Of a stretch of 64,000 nucleotides of DNA, positions 46,885-57,937 are shown piece by piece. Where the stretch lies: NCBI GenBank assembly GCA_039000515.1, contig JBCFYV010000012.1:129280652-129344651 (forward strand), given 5' to 3'. The translations under genes were made by a program, and so were the position numbers. Position 1 is the first letter of the stretch, and every line of letters begins with the position of its first letter. Origin of the DNA: Timema cristinae. Taxonomy: Eukaryota > Arthropoda > Insecta > Phasmatodea > Timematidae. The notes below the pieces were generated by a model. The model was not told where the DNA came from. It was given only the letters and a program-made list of their open reading frames with translations, and made no database searches.

Positions 46885-49800
46885 TATTCACTCATTCCGT
46901 GAGGCATGATTCTCACAGCTTGTATCTAGAGACTCCATCATTCCGTGAGACATGATTCTCACGGCTTGATTCTAGAGACTCCATCATTCCGTGAGACATG
47001 ATTCTCACAGCTTGTTACTAGAGACTCCGTCATTCCGTGAGGCATGATTCTCACAGCTTGTATCTAGAGACTCCATCATTCCGTGAGACATGATTCTCAC
47101 AGCTTGTTACTAGAGACTCCGTCATTCCGTGAGACATGTTTCTCACAGCTTGTATCTAGAGACTTCATAATTCCGTGAGACATGATTCTCACAGCTTGTT
47201 TCTAGAGACTCCGTCATTCCGTGAGACATGTTTCTCACAGCTTGTTATTAGAGACTTCATAATTCCGTGAGACATGATTCTCACAGCTTGTTACTAGAGA
47301 CTTCATAATTCCGTGAGACATGATTCTCACAGCTTGTATCTAGAGACTCCATCATTCCGTGAGACATGATTCTCACGGCTTGTTTCTAGAGACTCCATCA
47401 TTCCGTGAGACATGTTTCTCACAGCTTGTATCTAGAGACTTCATCATTCCGTGAGACATGTTTCTCACAGCTTGTTTCTAGAGACTCCGTCATTCCGTGA
47501 GACATGTTTCTCACAGCTGGTTTCTAGAGACTCCGTCATTCCGTGAGACATGTTTCTCACAGCTTGTTATTAGAGACTCCGTCATTCCGTGAGACATGTT
47601 TCTCACAGCTTGTTACTAGAGACTCCGTCATTCCGTGAGACATGTTTCTCACAGCTTGTTTCTAGAGACTCCGTCATTCCGTGAGACATGTTTCTCACAA
47701 CTTGTTTCTAGAGACTCCATCATTCCGTGAGACATGTTTCTCACAGCTTGTTACTAGAGACTCCGTCATTCTGTGAGACATGTTTCTCACAGCTTGTATC
47801 TAGAGACTCCATCATTCCGTGAGACATGTTTCTCACAGTTTGTTTCTAGAGACTCCGTCATTCCATGAGACATGTTTCTCACAGCTTGTATCTAGAGACT
47901 CCATCATTCCGTGAGACATGTTTCTCACAGCTTGTTACTAGAGACTCCGTCATTCCGTGAGACATGTTTCTCACAGCTTGTTACTAGAGACTCCGTCATT
48001 CCGTGAGACATGTTTCTCACAGCTTGTATCTAGAGACTTCATAATTCCGTGAGACATGATTCTCACAGCTTGTTTCTAGAGACTCCGTCATTCCGTGAGA
48101 CATGTTTCTCACAGCTTGTTATTAGAGACTTCATAATCCGTGAGACATGATTCTCACAGCTTGTTACTAGAGACTTCATATTCCGTGAGACATGATTCTC
48201 ACAGCTTGTATCTAGAGACTCCATCATTCCGTGAGACATGATTCTCACGGCTTGTTTCTAGAGACTCCATCATTCCGTGAGACATGTTTCTCACAGCTTG
48301 TATCTAGAGACTTCATCATTCCGTGAGACATGTTTCTCACAGCTTGTTCTAGAGACTCCGTCATTCCGTGAGACATGTTTCTCACAGCTGGTTTCTAGAG
48401 ACTCCGTCATTCCGTGAGACATGTTTCTCACAGCTTGTTATTAGAGACTCCGTCATTCCGTGAGACATGTTTCTCACAGCTTGTTACTAGAGACTCCGTC
48501 ATTCCGTGAGACATGTTTCTCACAGCTTGTTTCTAGAGACTCCGTCATTCCGTGAGACATGTTTCTCACAACTTGTTTCTAGAGACTCCATCATTCCGTG
48601 AGACATGTTTCTCACAGTTTGTTACTAGAGACTCCGTCATTCCGTGAGACATGTTTCTCACAGCTTGTATCTAGAGACTCCATCATTCCGTGAGACATGT
48701 TTCTCACAGCTTGTTTCTAGAGACTCCGTCATTCCATGAGACATGTTTCTCACAGCTTGTATCTAGAGACTCCATCATTCCGTGAGACATGTTTCTCACA
48801 GCTTGTTACTAGAGACTCCGTCATTCCGTGAGACATGTTTCTCACAGCTTGTTTCTAGAGACTCCGTCATTCCGTGAGACATGTTTCTCACAGCTTGTTT
48901 CTAGAGACTCCGTCATTCCGTGAGACATGTTTCTCACAGCTTGTATCTAGAGACTCCATCATTCCGTGAGACATGTTTCTCACAGCTTGTTACTAGAGAC
49001 TCCGTCATTCCGTGAGACATGTTTCTCACAGCTTGTTTCTAGAGACTCCTTCATTAGGTGATACATGTTTCTCACAACTTGTTTCTAGAGACTCCATCAT
49101 TCCGTGAGACATGTTTCTCACAGCTTGTTACTAGAGACTCCGTCATTCTGTGAGACATGTTTCTCACAGCTTGTATCTAGAGACTCCATCATTCCGTGAG
49201 ACATGTTTCTCACAGTTTGTTTCTAAAGACTCCGTCATTCCGTGAGACATGTTTCTCACAGCTTGTATCTAGAGACTCCATCATTCCGTGAGACATGTTT
49301 CTCACAGCTTGTTACTAGAGACTCCGTCATTCCGTGAGACATGTTTCTCACAGCTTGTTTCTAGAGACTCCTCATTCCGTGAGACATGTTTCTCACAGCT
49401 GGTTTCTAGAGACTCCGTCATTCCGTGAGACATGTTTCTCACAGCTTGTTCTAGAGACTCCGTCATTCCGTGAGACATGTTTCTCACAGCTTGTTACTAG
49501 AGACTCCGTCATTCCGTGAGACATGTTTCTCACAGCTTGTTTCTAGAGACTCCGTCATTCCGTGAGACATGTTTCTCACAGCTTGTATCTAGAAACTCCA
49601 TCATTCCGTGAGACATGTTTCTCACAACTTGTTTCTAGAGACTCCATCATTCCGTTAGATATGTTTCTCACAACTTGTTTCTAGAGACTCCGTCATTCCG
49701 TGAGACATGTTTCTCACAACTTGTTTCTAGAGACTCCATCATTCCGTGAGACATGTTTCTCACAGCTTGTATCTAGAGACTCCATCATTCCGTTAGATAT

Positions 49801-49890
49801 GTTTCTCACAACTTGTTTCTAGAGACTCCGTCATTCCGTGAGACATGTTTCTCACAACTTGTTTCTAGAGACTCCGTCATTCCGTGAGAA
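46885..49890 (+). repeat. 46-bp minisatellite, about 65 copies, with higher-order structure
   Basis: The units contain CATTCCGTGAGACATG followed by TTTCTCACAGCTTGT and CTAGAGACTCC. Each carries the inverted arms GTGAGA/TCTCAC around CATG. A block of 19 units beginning near 47.15 kb recurs near 48.03 kb (offset 874, falling to 871 through three single-base losses). A later block matches at an offset of about 1377. The array ends in a run of G at 49895-49904. Confidence 0.96.
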
Positions 49891-49904
49891 TAGTGGGGGG
49901 GGGG

Positions 49905-50779
49905 TTAATCATTCCAATATGACCTTGAACTGTGAAAACAACATGTTGCTGTGTAGTTATCCCCCTGGAGTTTTAATTATTCGTAGATTACCGTTGATTG
50001 GGAATAACAAAGCAGGAGGCATTTTGCAACATGTTGATTGCTAATTAATTATTGGGGGGCGTTGGAGTTGAACGGGAAATCAAACCCTGGGAACCCTCAA
50101 ACACTCACATCCTCTCTCAAGACATATCGATTATTGATAATTGATGATTAATTGTCGATTATCGATGATTGAAAAGGTTTCTAGCGTAGACTTCCCGCCT
50201 CCCTCCCCTAAGCCGTGCTAGTTGCTATTTCCCTCTTCCGTTAACGGGTTTAAAACATTGTGACGTCACCATTCTCTCTTCCGCTAACGTGTCAAAACAC
50301 TTTTCCCTCTTCTGCTAACGGGTCAAAACACTTTTCCCTCTTCCGCTAATGGGTTTAAACACTTGTGACGTCACCATTCCCTCTTCCGCTAACGGCTAAA
50401 AACGCCCCTCCCCTTCAACCACCTCCCGGGTCAAAACATCCCTCCACCCCCTTCCCTTCCTACCGAAAACGGTCTGTCCCGTCTTACAATCTCCCTGAGA
50501 AACATTGGCGTGCACGGCGCTCGGGACAAAACCAGAGTACAAGACCTAAATAATATTTCTGCTTGTTAATTAATATCTGATTGTCAATATAAAATAGTAG
50601 GAATATGTTGTTAATATTTAAGGTAAGGTGACAAGTTCACACACGGTATTCAATATCTTGTGATAGTGTGCCAGCATTTGCGTTGAGTGAGAATTGTAAA
50701 TAGCCTAGAATATGTTCAGCCTTTGGCGGTGGAAATGTTTGAACCCCTAACTCCGCACACTGGGTTGCCCCGGGAGAAA
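49905..50779. other. Intron, no gene seen
   Basis: Contains an AT-rich self-complementary stretch at 50.12-50.17 kb and four diverged copies of CCCTCTTCCGCTAACGGGT at 50.23-50.40 kb. No coding homology before the polymerase fragment. Confidence 0.55.
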
Positions 50780-51265
50780 GTGATCCTCCTCATTCAGGGA
50801 GGAGGGTTAGCGTTATATTCACGGAACGCCCCGGCGATTGGAGTCCACCGACCGGAGACCTTTTAGGTGACCTCACCGACGAACTTCAGGATTACAGTCC
50901 GGGAAGCTACATTAGCGTCTTTTTATCTGGCAGTCCCAAGAATTGCACGTACCGAGTTTGTGTTGGTGGCGATCCTGCCAAAACCAAAACGGTGTTCAAG
51001 GTTCGCGGGATCACCATAAACTACGGCAACCGGAACGATGTTAATTTTGAAGTTTTGAAAGCGATGGTACACAGAACAGCCTGCGGAACGATACATACAG
51101 ATACCGCACAGAATTGTAAGAAAAGGTCTTGCGACTGTATGTACCGTTTCGCAGAGTAAAGTCTACCGGCCCGTGTACACCAAAAGAAGGATAATTGATG
51201 ATTATAACACTTTGCCATTTGGGTATCAGAGTCCTTTAAACGCTCTCGCCACGACTAAAAGGTGA
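50780..51265 (+). pseudogene. Fragment of a Polinton-type (protein-primed) DNA polymerase B, C-terminal end
   Basis: In one + strand frame from about 50.81 to 51.16 kb: RPGDWSPPTGDLLGDLTDEL, then SYISVFLSGSPKNCTYRV, then KTVFKVRGITINYGNRNDVN. These match the C-terminal end of Polinton/Maverick family B polymerases (the SGSPKNY...KVRGI.LNY region). After a stop, KVYRPVYTKRRIIDDYNT and LPFGYQSP continue in a second frame. No exonuclease or main polymerase motifs are left. It sits in an intron of the Tudor gene. Confidence 0.75.
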
Positions 51266-51589
51266 GCATTTAGACGGACTGAATAATCTTCTTTCACTCT
51301 AGACAATTCCACTGACCTATTATTTATGCACCCGGGATATTTTTTTTAGCTGCAAGTACCATCCTCCACCTACCTGAACCCCTACCTGAAAATTTGTTTC
51401 TAGTTAAATATTTATTTTATTTACATATCTTATCATCTTAGTATCCGAGGCCACTATGTACATATTCATTGATTGTAAATAAATATTTATAAAACTGTTA
51501 TGTTTGTGTTATAACGTGTACACCCTCTCTCTCTACTATACTAGAAGCTCCGTCTCAAACATTATGGATAGCAATCTAAAGTCACAACA

Positions 51590-51880
51590 ATGTTGCCATC
51601 TCCAACATATTGTAGGGAAGTTTGACAGTACCTGAGCAGGGGCACTGCCTGTATGATTGTTTGAACACCAACTCTCCCTCCGGGTACGCTTACATCCCAC
51701 TATTGAATACAGTGTGGCTTAGTTTACGTGTGTGAACAAATGGTGCAATCAACAGTTCTGAGAGGAGCATTTAGGAAAAACCACCCCCAGTTTACCCGAC
51801 CGAGATTCGAACCTCAGCAGGGGAGCTCAACACGACTAGCGCGTTAGCCAACTACGCCACTGAGGCAGGTCACAGCATTA
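51590..51880 (-). repeat. tRNA-derived SINE
   Basis: On the - strand, CCTCAGTGGCGTAGTTGGCT (A box, D-arm GCGT/ACGC) is followed by CTGAGGTTCGAATCTCGG (B box and a paired T-arm). No acceptor stem can be formed, so it is not a working tRNA gene. An unrelated body follows to about 51.59 kb. Confidence 0.75.
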
Positions 51881-52097
51881 TAAAACGTCAACTCGAATTA
51901 ATTTGTCACAACTTTTAACTACTGAATATTTTTTATTTTCTCTCTTATAGTGAAATACAAATTTGAATTAAACAATTTTACTTTCCGCGAATCTGGGTCT
52001 CTGGGTACAAATCACCATTTTACATATGAAGTGTTTCTACAATTTCCCCGGTTCATCACTGCCTCGTGTGTTGTTTTATTCTTGCTATCTGTTTCAG

Positions 52098-52198
52098 TTC
52101 CTCATCACTGCCCTGAACCGAGACCCTTGCCTCTCCCGCCGGTTGGAGGAACATTTGACATCGTGGTGTTCTCTGCCGAGGATCCAGGAAACTTTGTG
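52098..52198 (+). CDS. Tudor gene exon 10: start of Tudor 3 unit
   Basis: Acceptor tctgtttcag|TTC and donor TTTGTG|GTAACG; 101 nt. It enters with two bases that complete the valine codon split from exon 9, and leaves in phase 0. VGGTFDIVVFSAEDPGNFV is the V..A.DP.NF opening strand seen before Tudor cores. Confidence 0.87.
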
Positions 52199-52669
52199 GT
52201 AACGATATATTGCACACTAGTGCTTGATATCAAATACCGACCTTCCACCACTGTGTGATGTCACACCAGCGCAATCATATATATGTACATAGGGGGGAGG
52301 GGGTGTCGTGGCGCTGAAACCACACCATCTCCCTCGAAATATAAACCAAAACTAATCAAAAGATATTAGTAATATATTCCGAATTAAAAATATACGGCAG
52401 TAATTAATTTTACTTTCTTAACCGTGAATAATAAGATGTAATATACTCAGGAATTCCTCCAAACACGGAGATAAAAATATGTCAAAATTGGATAAAAATT
52501 ATATATTACATTTGAACAATGATTTCATTGACTAATAATTTACATAATATTAATGACATTTAATAGAACATGTATTAGTTTTCATAAAAATGTATATAAA
52601 ATTAGTATATTTTCTGTTAATTCATACAAACGTATGAGACGGCGTGTAACGGTCAAATATTCCCAGGAC
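52199..52669. other. Intron, no gene seen
   Basis: AT-rich, with a short G run near 52300. Nothing recognisable. Confidence 0.6.
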
Positions 52670-53250
52670 AACAGGAAGTCGGCCAGTTGGCTCTTAGGAG
52701 GGTGTCTCTGGGTGGGGGGTGTTAGAAGAGGGTAGCAAGGACGGACTGTTGGCTCTTAGGAGGGTGTCTCTGGGTGGGGGGGGGGTGTTAGAAGAGGGTA
52801 GCAAGGATGGACTGTTGGCTCTTAGGAGGGTGTCTCTGTGTGGGGGGGTGTTAGAAGAGGGTAGCAAGGATGGACTGTTGGCTCTTAGGAGGGTGTCTCT
52901 GGGTGGGGGGGGTGTTAGAAGGGTAGCAAGGATGGACTGTTGGCTCTTAGGAGGGTGTCTCTGGGTGGGGGTGTTAGGGTAGCAAGGATGGACTGTTGGC
53001 TCTTAGGAGGGTGTCTCTGGGTGGGGGGTGTTAGGGTAGCAAGGATGGACTGTTGGCTCTTAGGAGGGTGTCTCTGGGTGGGGGGGGTGTTAGAAGGGTA
53101 GCAAGGATGGACTGTTGGCTCTTAGGAGGGTGTCTCTGGGTGGGGGTGTTAGGGTAGCAAGGATGGACTGTTGGCTCTTAGGAGGGTGTCTCTGGGGGGG
53201 GTAGGGTAGCAAGATGGATGTTGGCTAGGAGGTGTCTCTGGGGGGAGGGG
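52670..53250 (+). repeat. ~55-63-bp G-rich minisatellite, about 9-10 copies
   Basis: The units contain GGACTGTTGGCTCTTAGGAG, then GTGTCTCTGGGTGGGG and a variable GTGTTAGAAGAGGGTAGCA. The G tract varies from 4 to 10 and the AAGAG part is lost in some copies. The last copies (53.17-53.25 kb) are ragged. Confidence 0.95.
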
Positions 53251-53596
53251 GTGGCAAGCGTGAGAGAGTCGAATGACGGGTATGGACTCGGACGCTAGAA
53301 GTATGTCAATTATTAGTGAATGCAGAAATGGGTTTACTTCAAAATATTTATTAATGAAATTTTGATATATTTTTCTCTGTGTCAGATTCTTCCACCCCGC
53401 TACCCTCGCTGTTTGGTCTTGTGATGTTATTTTACCATAGACCTGAACGTCCAAATCCCCCCCTCCCCTGAAGACATGCCCTTCTTTATCCTGGCTCACT
53501 CGGCTACGGCTTGTCTTTATTAAGGTAGTGCTCTGTGAAATACTCAGTAACTTCATTTAAACACTAAACGAAATGTAAATATTGCTCTCATTACCT
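53251..53596. other. Intron, no gene seen
   Basis: Unique sequence between two arrays. A 135-codon open frame on the - strand (53556-53149) runs partly into the G-rich array and has no recognisable domain, so it is not called. Confidence 0.5.
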
Positions 53597-56500
53597 GAAC
53601 TGTGTGAGTTGATGTGTCACATGTTAACCTGCCATGGTTCACATGAGCTAATATTGTGTTGATGTGTCACATGTTAGCCTGCTATGATCCACATGAGCTA
53701 ATATTGTGTTGATGTCACATGTTAGCCTGCCATGGTTCACATGAGCTAATATTGTGTTGATGTGTCACATGTTAGCCTGCTATGATCCACATGAGCTAAT
53801 ATTGTGTTGATGTCACATGTTAGCCTGCCATGGTTCACATGAGCTAATATTGTGTTGATGTCACATGTTAGACTGCCATGGTTCACATGAGCTAATATTG
53901 TGTTGATGTGTCACATGTTAACCTGCCATGGTTCACATGAGCTAATATTGTGTTGATGTGTCACATGTTAACCTGCCATGGTTCACATGAGCTAATATTG
54001 TGTTGATGCCACATGTTAACCTGCAATGGTTCACATGAGCTAATATTGTGTTGATGTGTCTTATGTTAACCTGCCATGGTTCACATGAGCTAATATTATG
54101 TTGATGTCACATGTTAACCTGCCATGGTTCACATGAGCTAATATTGTGTTGATGTCACATGTTAACCTGCAATGGTTCACATGAGCTAATATTGTGTTGA
54201 TGTCACATGTTAACCTGCCATGGTTCACATGAGCTAATATTGTGTTGATATCACATGTTAGCCTGCTATGATCCACATGAGCTAATATTGTGTTGATGTC
54301 ACATGTTAACCTGCAATGGTTCACATGAGCTAATATTATGTTGATGTCACATTATAGCCTGCCATGGTTCACATGAGCTAATATTGTGTTGATGTCACAT
54401 GTTAGCCTGCCATGGTTCACATGAGCTAATATTGTGTTTATGTGTCACATGTTAACCTGCCATGGTTCACATGAGCTAATATTGTGTTGATGCCACATGT
54501 TAGCCTGCCATGGTTCACATGAGCTAATATTGTGTTGATGTGTCATATGTTAGCCTGCCATGGTTCACATGAGCTAATATTGTGTTGATATCACATGTTA
54601 GCCTGCTATGATCCACATGAGCTAATATTGTGTTGATGTCACATGTTAACCTGCAATGGTTCACATGATCTAATATTATGTTGATGTCACATGTTAGCCT
54701 GCCATGGTTCACATGAGCTAATATTGTGTTGATGTCACATGTTAGCCTGCCATGGTTCACATGAGCTAATATTGTGTTGATGTGTCACATGTTAACCTGC
54801 CATGGTTCACATGAGCTAATATTGTGTTGATATCACATGTTAGCCTGCTATGATCCACATGAGCTAATATTGTGTTGATGTCACATGTTAACCTGCAATG
54901 GTTCACATGAGCTAATATTATGTTGATGTCACATGTTAGCCTGCCATGGTTCACATGAGCTAATATTGTGTTGATGTCACATGTTAGCCTGCCATGGTTC
55001 ACATGAGCTAATATTGTGTTGATGTGTCACATGTTAACCTGCCATGGTTCACATGAGCTAATATTGTGTTGATGTGTCATATGTTACCTGCCATGGTTCA
55101 CATGAGCTAATATTGTGTTGATGTGTCATATGTTAACCTGCCATGGTTCACATGAGCTAATATTGTGTTGATGGTCACATGTTAACCTGCCATGGTTCAC
55201 ATGAGCTAATATTGTGTTGATTGTCACATGTTAGCCTGCTCATGGATCACATGAGCTAATATTGTGTTGATGTCAATGTTAACCTGCCATGGTTCACATG
55301 AGCTAATATTGTGTTGATGTCACATGTTACCTGCCATGGTTCACATGAGCTAATATTGTGTTGATGTCACATGTTAACCTGCCATGGTTCACATGAGCTA
55401 ATATTGTGTTGATGTCACATGTTAACCTGCCATGGTTCACATGAGCTAATATTGTGTTGATGTCCACATGTTAGCCTGCCATGGTTCACATGAGCTAATA
55501 TTGTGTTGATGTGTCATATGTTAGCCTGCCATGGTTCACATGAGCTAATATTGTGTTGATGTCACATGTTAACCTGCCATGGTTCACATGAGCTAATATT
55601 GTGTTGATGTCACATGTTAACCTGCCATGGTTCACATGAGCTAATATTGTGTTGATGTGTCATATGTTAACCTGCCATGGTTCACATGAGCTAATATTGT
55701 GTTGATTTTCACATGTTAACCTGCCATGGTTCACATGAGCTAATATTGTGTTGATGTGTCATATGTTAACCTGCCATGGTTCACATGAGCTAATATTGTG
55801 TGTTTGTATGATGTCATCAATATTGGTTTACACTGTTACCTGCCATGGTTCACATGAGCTAATATTGTGTTGATGTGTCATATGTTAACCTGCCATGGTT
55901 CACATGAGCTAATATTGTGTTGATGTGTCATATGTTAACCTGCCATGGTTCACATGAGCTAATATTGTGTTGATTGTCATATGTTAACCTGCCATGGTTC
56001 ACATGAGCTAATATTGTGTTGAGTGTCATATGTTAACCTGCCATGGTTCACATGAGCTAATATTGTGTTGATTGTCAATGTTAACCTGCCATGGTTCACA
56101 TGAGCTAATATTGTGTTGATGTGTCAATGTTACCTGCCATGGTTCACATGAGCTAATATTGTGTTGATGTGTCATATGTTAACCTGCCATGGTTCACATG
56201 AGCTAATATTGTGTTGATGTGTCATATGTTAACCTGCCATGGTTCACATGAGCTAATATTGTGTTGATGTGTCATATGTTAACCTGCCATGGTTCACATG
56301 AGCTAATATTGTGTTGATGTGTCACATGTTAACCTGCCATGGTTCACATGAGCTAATATTGTGTTGATGTCACATGTTAGCCTGCCATGGTTCACATGAG
56401 CTAATATTGTGTTGATGTCACATGTTAGCCTGCCATGGTTCACATGAGCTAATATTGTGTTGATGTCACATGTTAGCCTGCTATGGTTCACATGAGCTAA

Positions 56501-56605
56501 TATTGTGTTGATGTCACATGTTAGCCTGCTATGGTTCACATGAGATAATATTGTGTTGATGTGTCACATGTTAGCCTGCTATGGTTCACATCAACTAATA
56601 TTGTG
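53597..56605 (+). repeat. ~44-50-bp minisatellite derived from Tudor gene exon 11
   Basis: About 65 units. Each has TGATGTGTCACATGTTAGCC and TGCTATGGTTCAC (or close variants) followed by ATGAGCTAATATTGTGT. The first 33 bases are the same as coding bases 56657-56689 of the next exon. The very first unit (53597 on) also shares the bases before that, CTGTGTGAG, with the exon. Copies at 55.2-56.2 kb have many single-base losses, and one holds an inserted segment (55.80-55.84 kb). Open frames on the - strand here are by-products. Confidence 0.96.
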
Positions 56606-56618
56606 TTGATGTCGGCAG

Positions 56619-56782
56619 GTACAAGCGCTCTCGTACAGGCACAAGCTGTGTGAGCTGATGTGTCACATGTTAGCCTGCTATGGTTCACGACCAAAGCCAG
56701 AAGATTCCTCTCAGCTGGATCTCAACTCTGCAGCACAAACCAAGGAGACTCTGGCCGCTTACCACGCTGGTCAGTGGTTCAG
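56619..56782 (+). CDS. Tudor gene exon 11: helix and start of Tudor 3 core
   Basis: Acceptor gtcggcag|GTACAA and donor TTCAG|GTCAGT; 164 nt, in at phase 0 and out at phase 2. VQALSYRHKLCELMCHMLAC is the helix that follows the NF.VQ strand, and AAYHAGQWFR begins the Tudor 3 barrel. The helix-coding bases are the ones repeated in the preceding array. The helix matches the position and pattern of helices in the other two Tudor units, so the exon is probably the source of the array. Confidence 0.87.
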
Positions 56783-57074
56783 GTCAGTTGTGGTCAGCGC
56801 TGCACTAGTGTCAACACAACTTGTTTGTTATATCTACAAATTACATCTCATTTGAAACATCTCCGCTAGGTCTGTGCCCAAAGGCAGTGGTGTAGCTAGA
56901 AACTTTGAATGGGAGGCTGTATATGTATATGTTATCTCAGACTAGCAATCCCACACGTGACCCACTGTGGGATTGTGCTACAAATAGTCTCATGTACACC
57001 TGTGTTAAAAATGTCAGATCTCTGTTCCGTAGATTTGGCTGGACATCGCAACAAATAAACAAACACTTCCTTTT

Positions 57075-57285
57075 CTACACTAATATTATAAAGAGGAAAG
57101 ATTTGATTTCTTGTTTTTGTTTTTAATGAGGAATAAATTAAATTTTCAAAATAAAATATAGCCTATGTTACTCGCTGATAATGTAGCTTTAAATTGGTGA
57201 AAGAATTTTTTTTTTTTTTTTTTAGTTTATCCATTACAAACAAAAACCAAAAATCAAATCTTTCCTCTTTATAATATTAGTGTAG
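57075..57285. mobile_element. 211-bp foldback/MITE with ~55-bp inverted repeats
   Basis: The left arm CTACACTAATATTATAAAGA, continuing GGAAAGATTTGATTT, is the inverted complement of the right arm ending TTATAATATTAGTGTAG. The arms are about 55 bp with a few mismatches and enclose a centre that includes a run of 18 T. Similar ACTAATATTATAAAG ends occur in insect MITEs as far as I recall. It sits in the intron 56783-57419. Confidence 0.85.
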
Positions 57286-57419
57286 ATAAAAAGTTCAAGG
57301 ATAAAAATGTGTCAATGTTTTCACCAAGGGTTTCAGGACTAGTGTCTAGTAGTAGTCTAGTCTAGGAGTCGAACCACAGACGTGTAGGAGCTGTGCTGAG
57401 CTGTGCTGTGTCTGTGCAG

Positions 57420-57571
57420 AGTGAAGGTGAACCAGTCCATGAACGATGAAGTGTTGAGCGTGTATTTCTGTGACTACGGCAATGTCGGCTTTGTGGTCAA
57501 GAGCAAGATGAGGTCATTGCGTGACGAGTTCCGGACGCTGCCTTACCAGGCCGTCAGGGCCAGGCTGTACG
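57420..57571 (+). CDS. Tudor gene exon 12: Tudor 3 core
   Basis: Acceptor tctgtgcag|AGT and donor TACG|GTAAGT; 152 nt. It enters completing an arginine codon and leaves with one base. LSVYFCDYGNVGFV is a textbook Tudor strand (F.DYGN) with the cage residues in place, and the exon then has LRTLPYQAVRARLYG (P.QA...L.G). This is the best-preserved Tudor signature in the gene. Confidence 0.93.
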
Positions 57572-57664
57572 GTAAGTCAGTCCTATGTCAGCTGTTTTGT
57601 TTGAACTAACTCAGCGCAATTCAGCTTTAATTCCATCATCTGGATATCTTGAATATATTTTCAG

Positions 57665-57852
57665 GCCTCTCGTGTAAGTCCGGCGAATGGTCACAGCATG
57701 ACAAGGAGGTGTTCAAGAACCGGGTGGAGGGTCGCAAATTCAGGTGCAAGGTGCACGGTACCTGTGTCGACCCCCGAGACTCCACCCAGGTGGTGCTGGA
57801 GGTGGAACTGGGCGATACCCCGGTTCAAGGTCGACTGACAGACACGAGCTGA
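57665..57852 (+). CDS. Tudor gene exon 13: last coding exon
   Basis: Acceptor atattttcag|GCC; the first two bases complete a glycine codon. The peptide continues GLSCKSGEWSQHDKEVFKN and ends in GRLTDTS followed by TGA at 57850-57852. The pattern G..P/S..G.W......F fits the return of the SN-like part of Tudor 3. A shortened C-terminus or an alternative downstream exon cannot be ruled out. Confidence 0.87.
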
Positions 57853-57931
57853 TGGGGGCCTGCTCCCACCTTCACGCCTTATATACAACATTTTTATAGA
57901 TTATATTTCATTTCAGATGAACTTGTTTTTA

Positions 57932-57937
57932 ATTAAA
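57932..57937 (+). terminator. Possible polyadenylation signal (ATTAAA)
   Basis: ATTAAA lies 80 bases after the stop codon of the Tudor gene. No canonical AATAAA was seen in the next 600 bases. The sequence to 58.65 kb is AT-rich with no other gene. Confidence 0.35.

Larger units (their letters stand above)
13747..57852 (+). other. Gene span: LOTUS/Tudor-domain protein (TDRD7/Tapas-like), 5' incomplete
   Basis: Thirteen exons (listed separately) join in frame: 153, 165, 186, 252, 225, 246, 111, 197, 323, 101, 164, 152 and 188 nt. The total is 2463 nt, an exact multiple of three ending in TGA. Domain order is dsRBD-like fold, LOTUS-like segment, then three extended Tudor domains. TDRD7-type proteins carry LOTUS domains followed by three C-terminal Tudor domains that bind methyl-arginine partners in germ granules and act in the piRNA pathway; the function here is inferred from that architecture. 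The two N-terminal LOTUS domains expected for the family are not visible, so upstream exons are missing, diverged or outside the window. At least 17 kb of the 44-kb span is minisatellite. TDRD5 or another Tudor paralogue remains possible. Confidence 0.75.

Noticed and set aside
51800..51872. tRNA gene candidate on the minus strand
   Set aside because: D-arm and T-arm pair, but the acceptor and anticodon stems do not form; better explained as the head of a SINE.
53149..53556. 135-codon minus-strand open frame
   Set aside because: Its second half lies in the G-rich array; the unique half has no domain, splice sites or homologue that I recognise.
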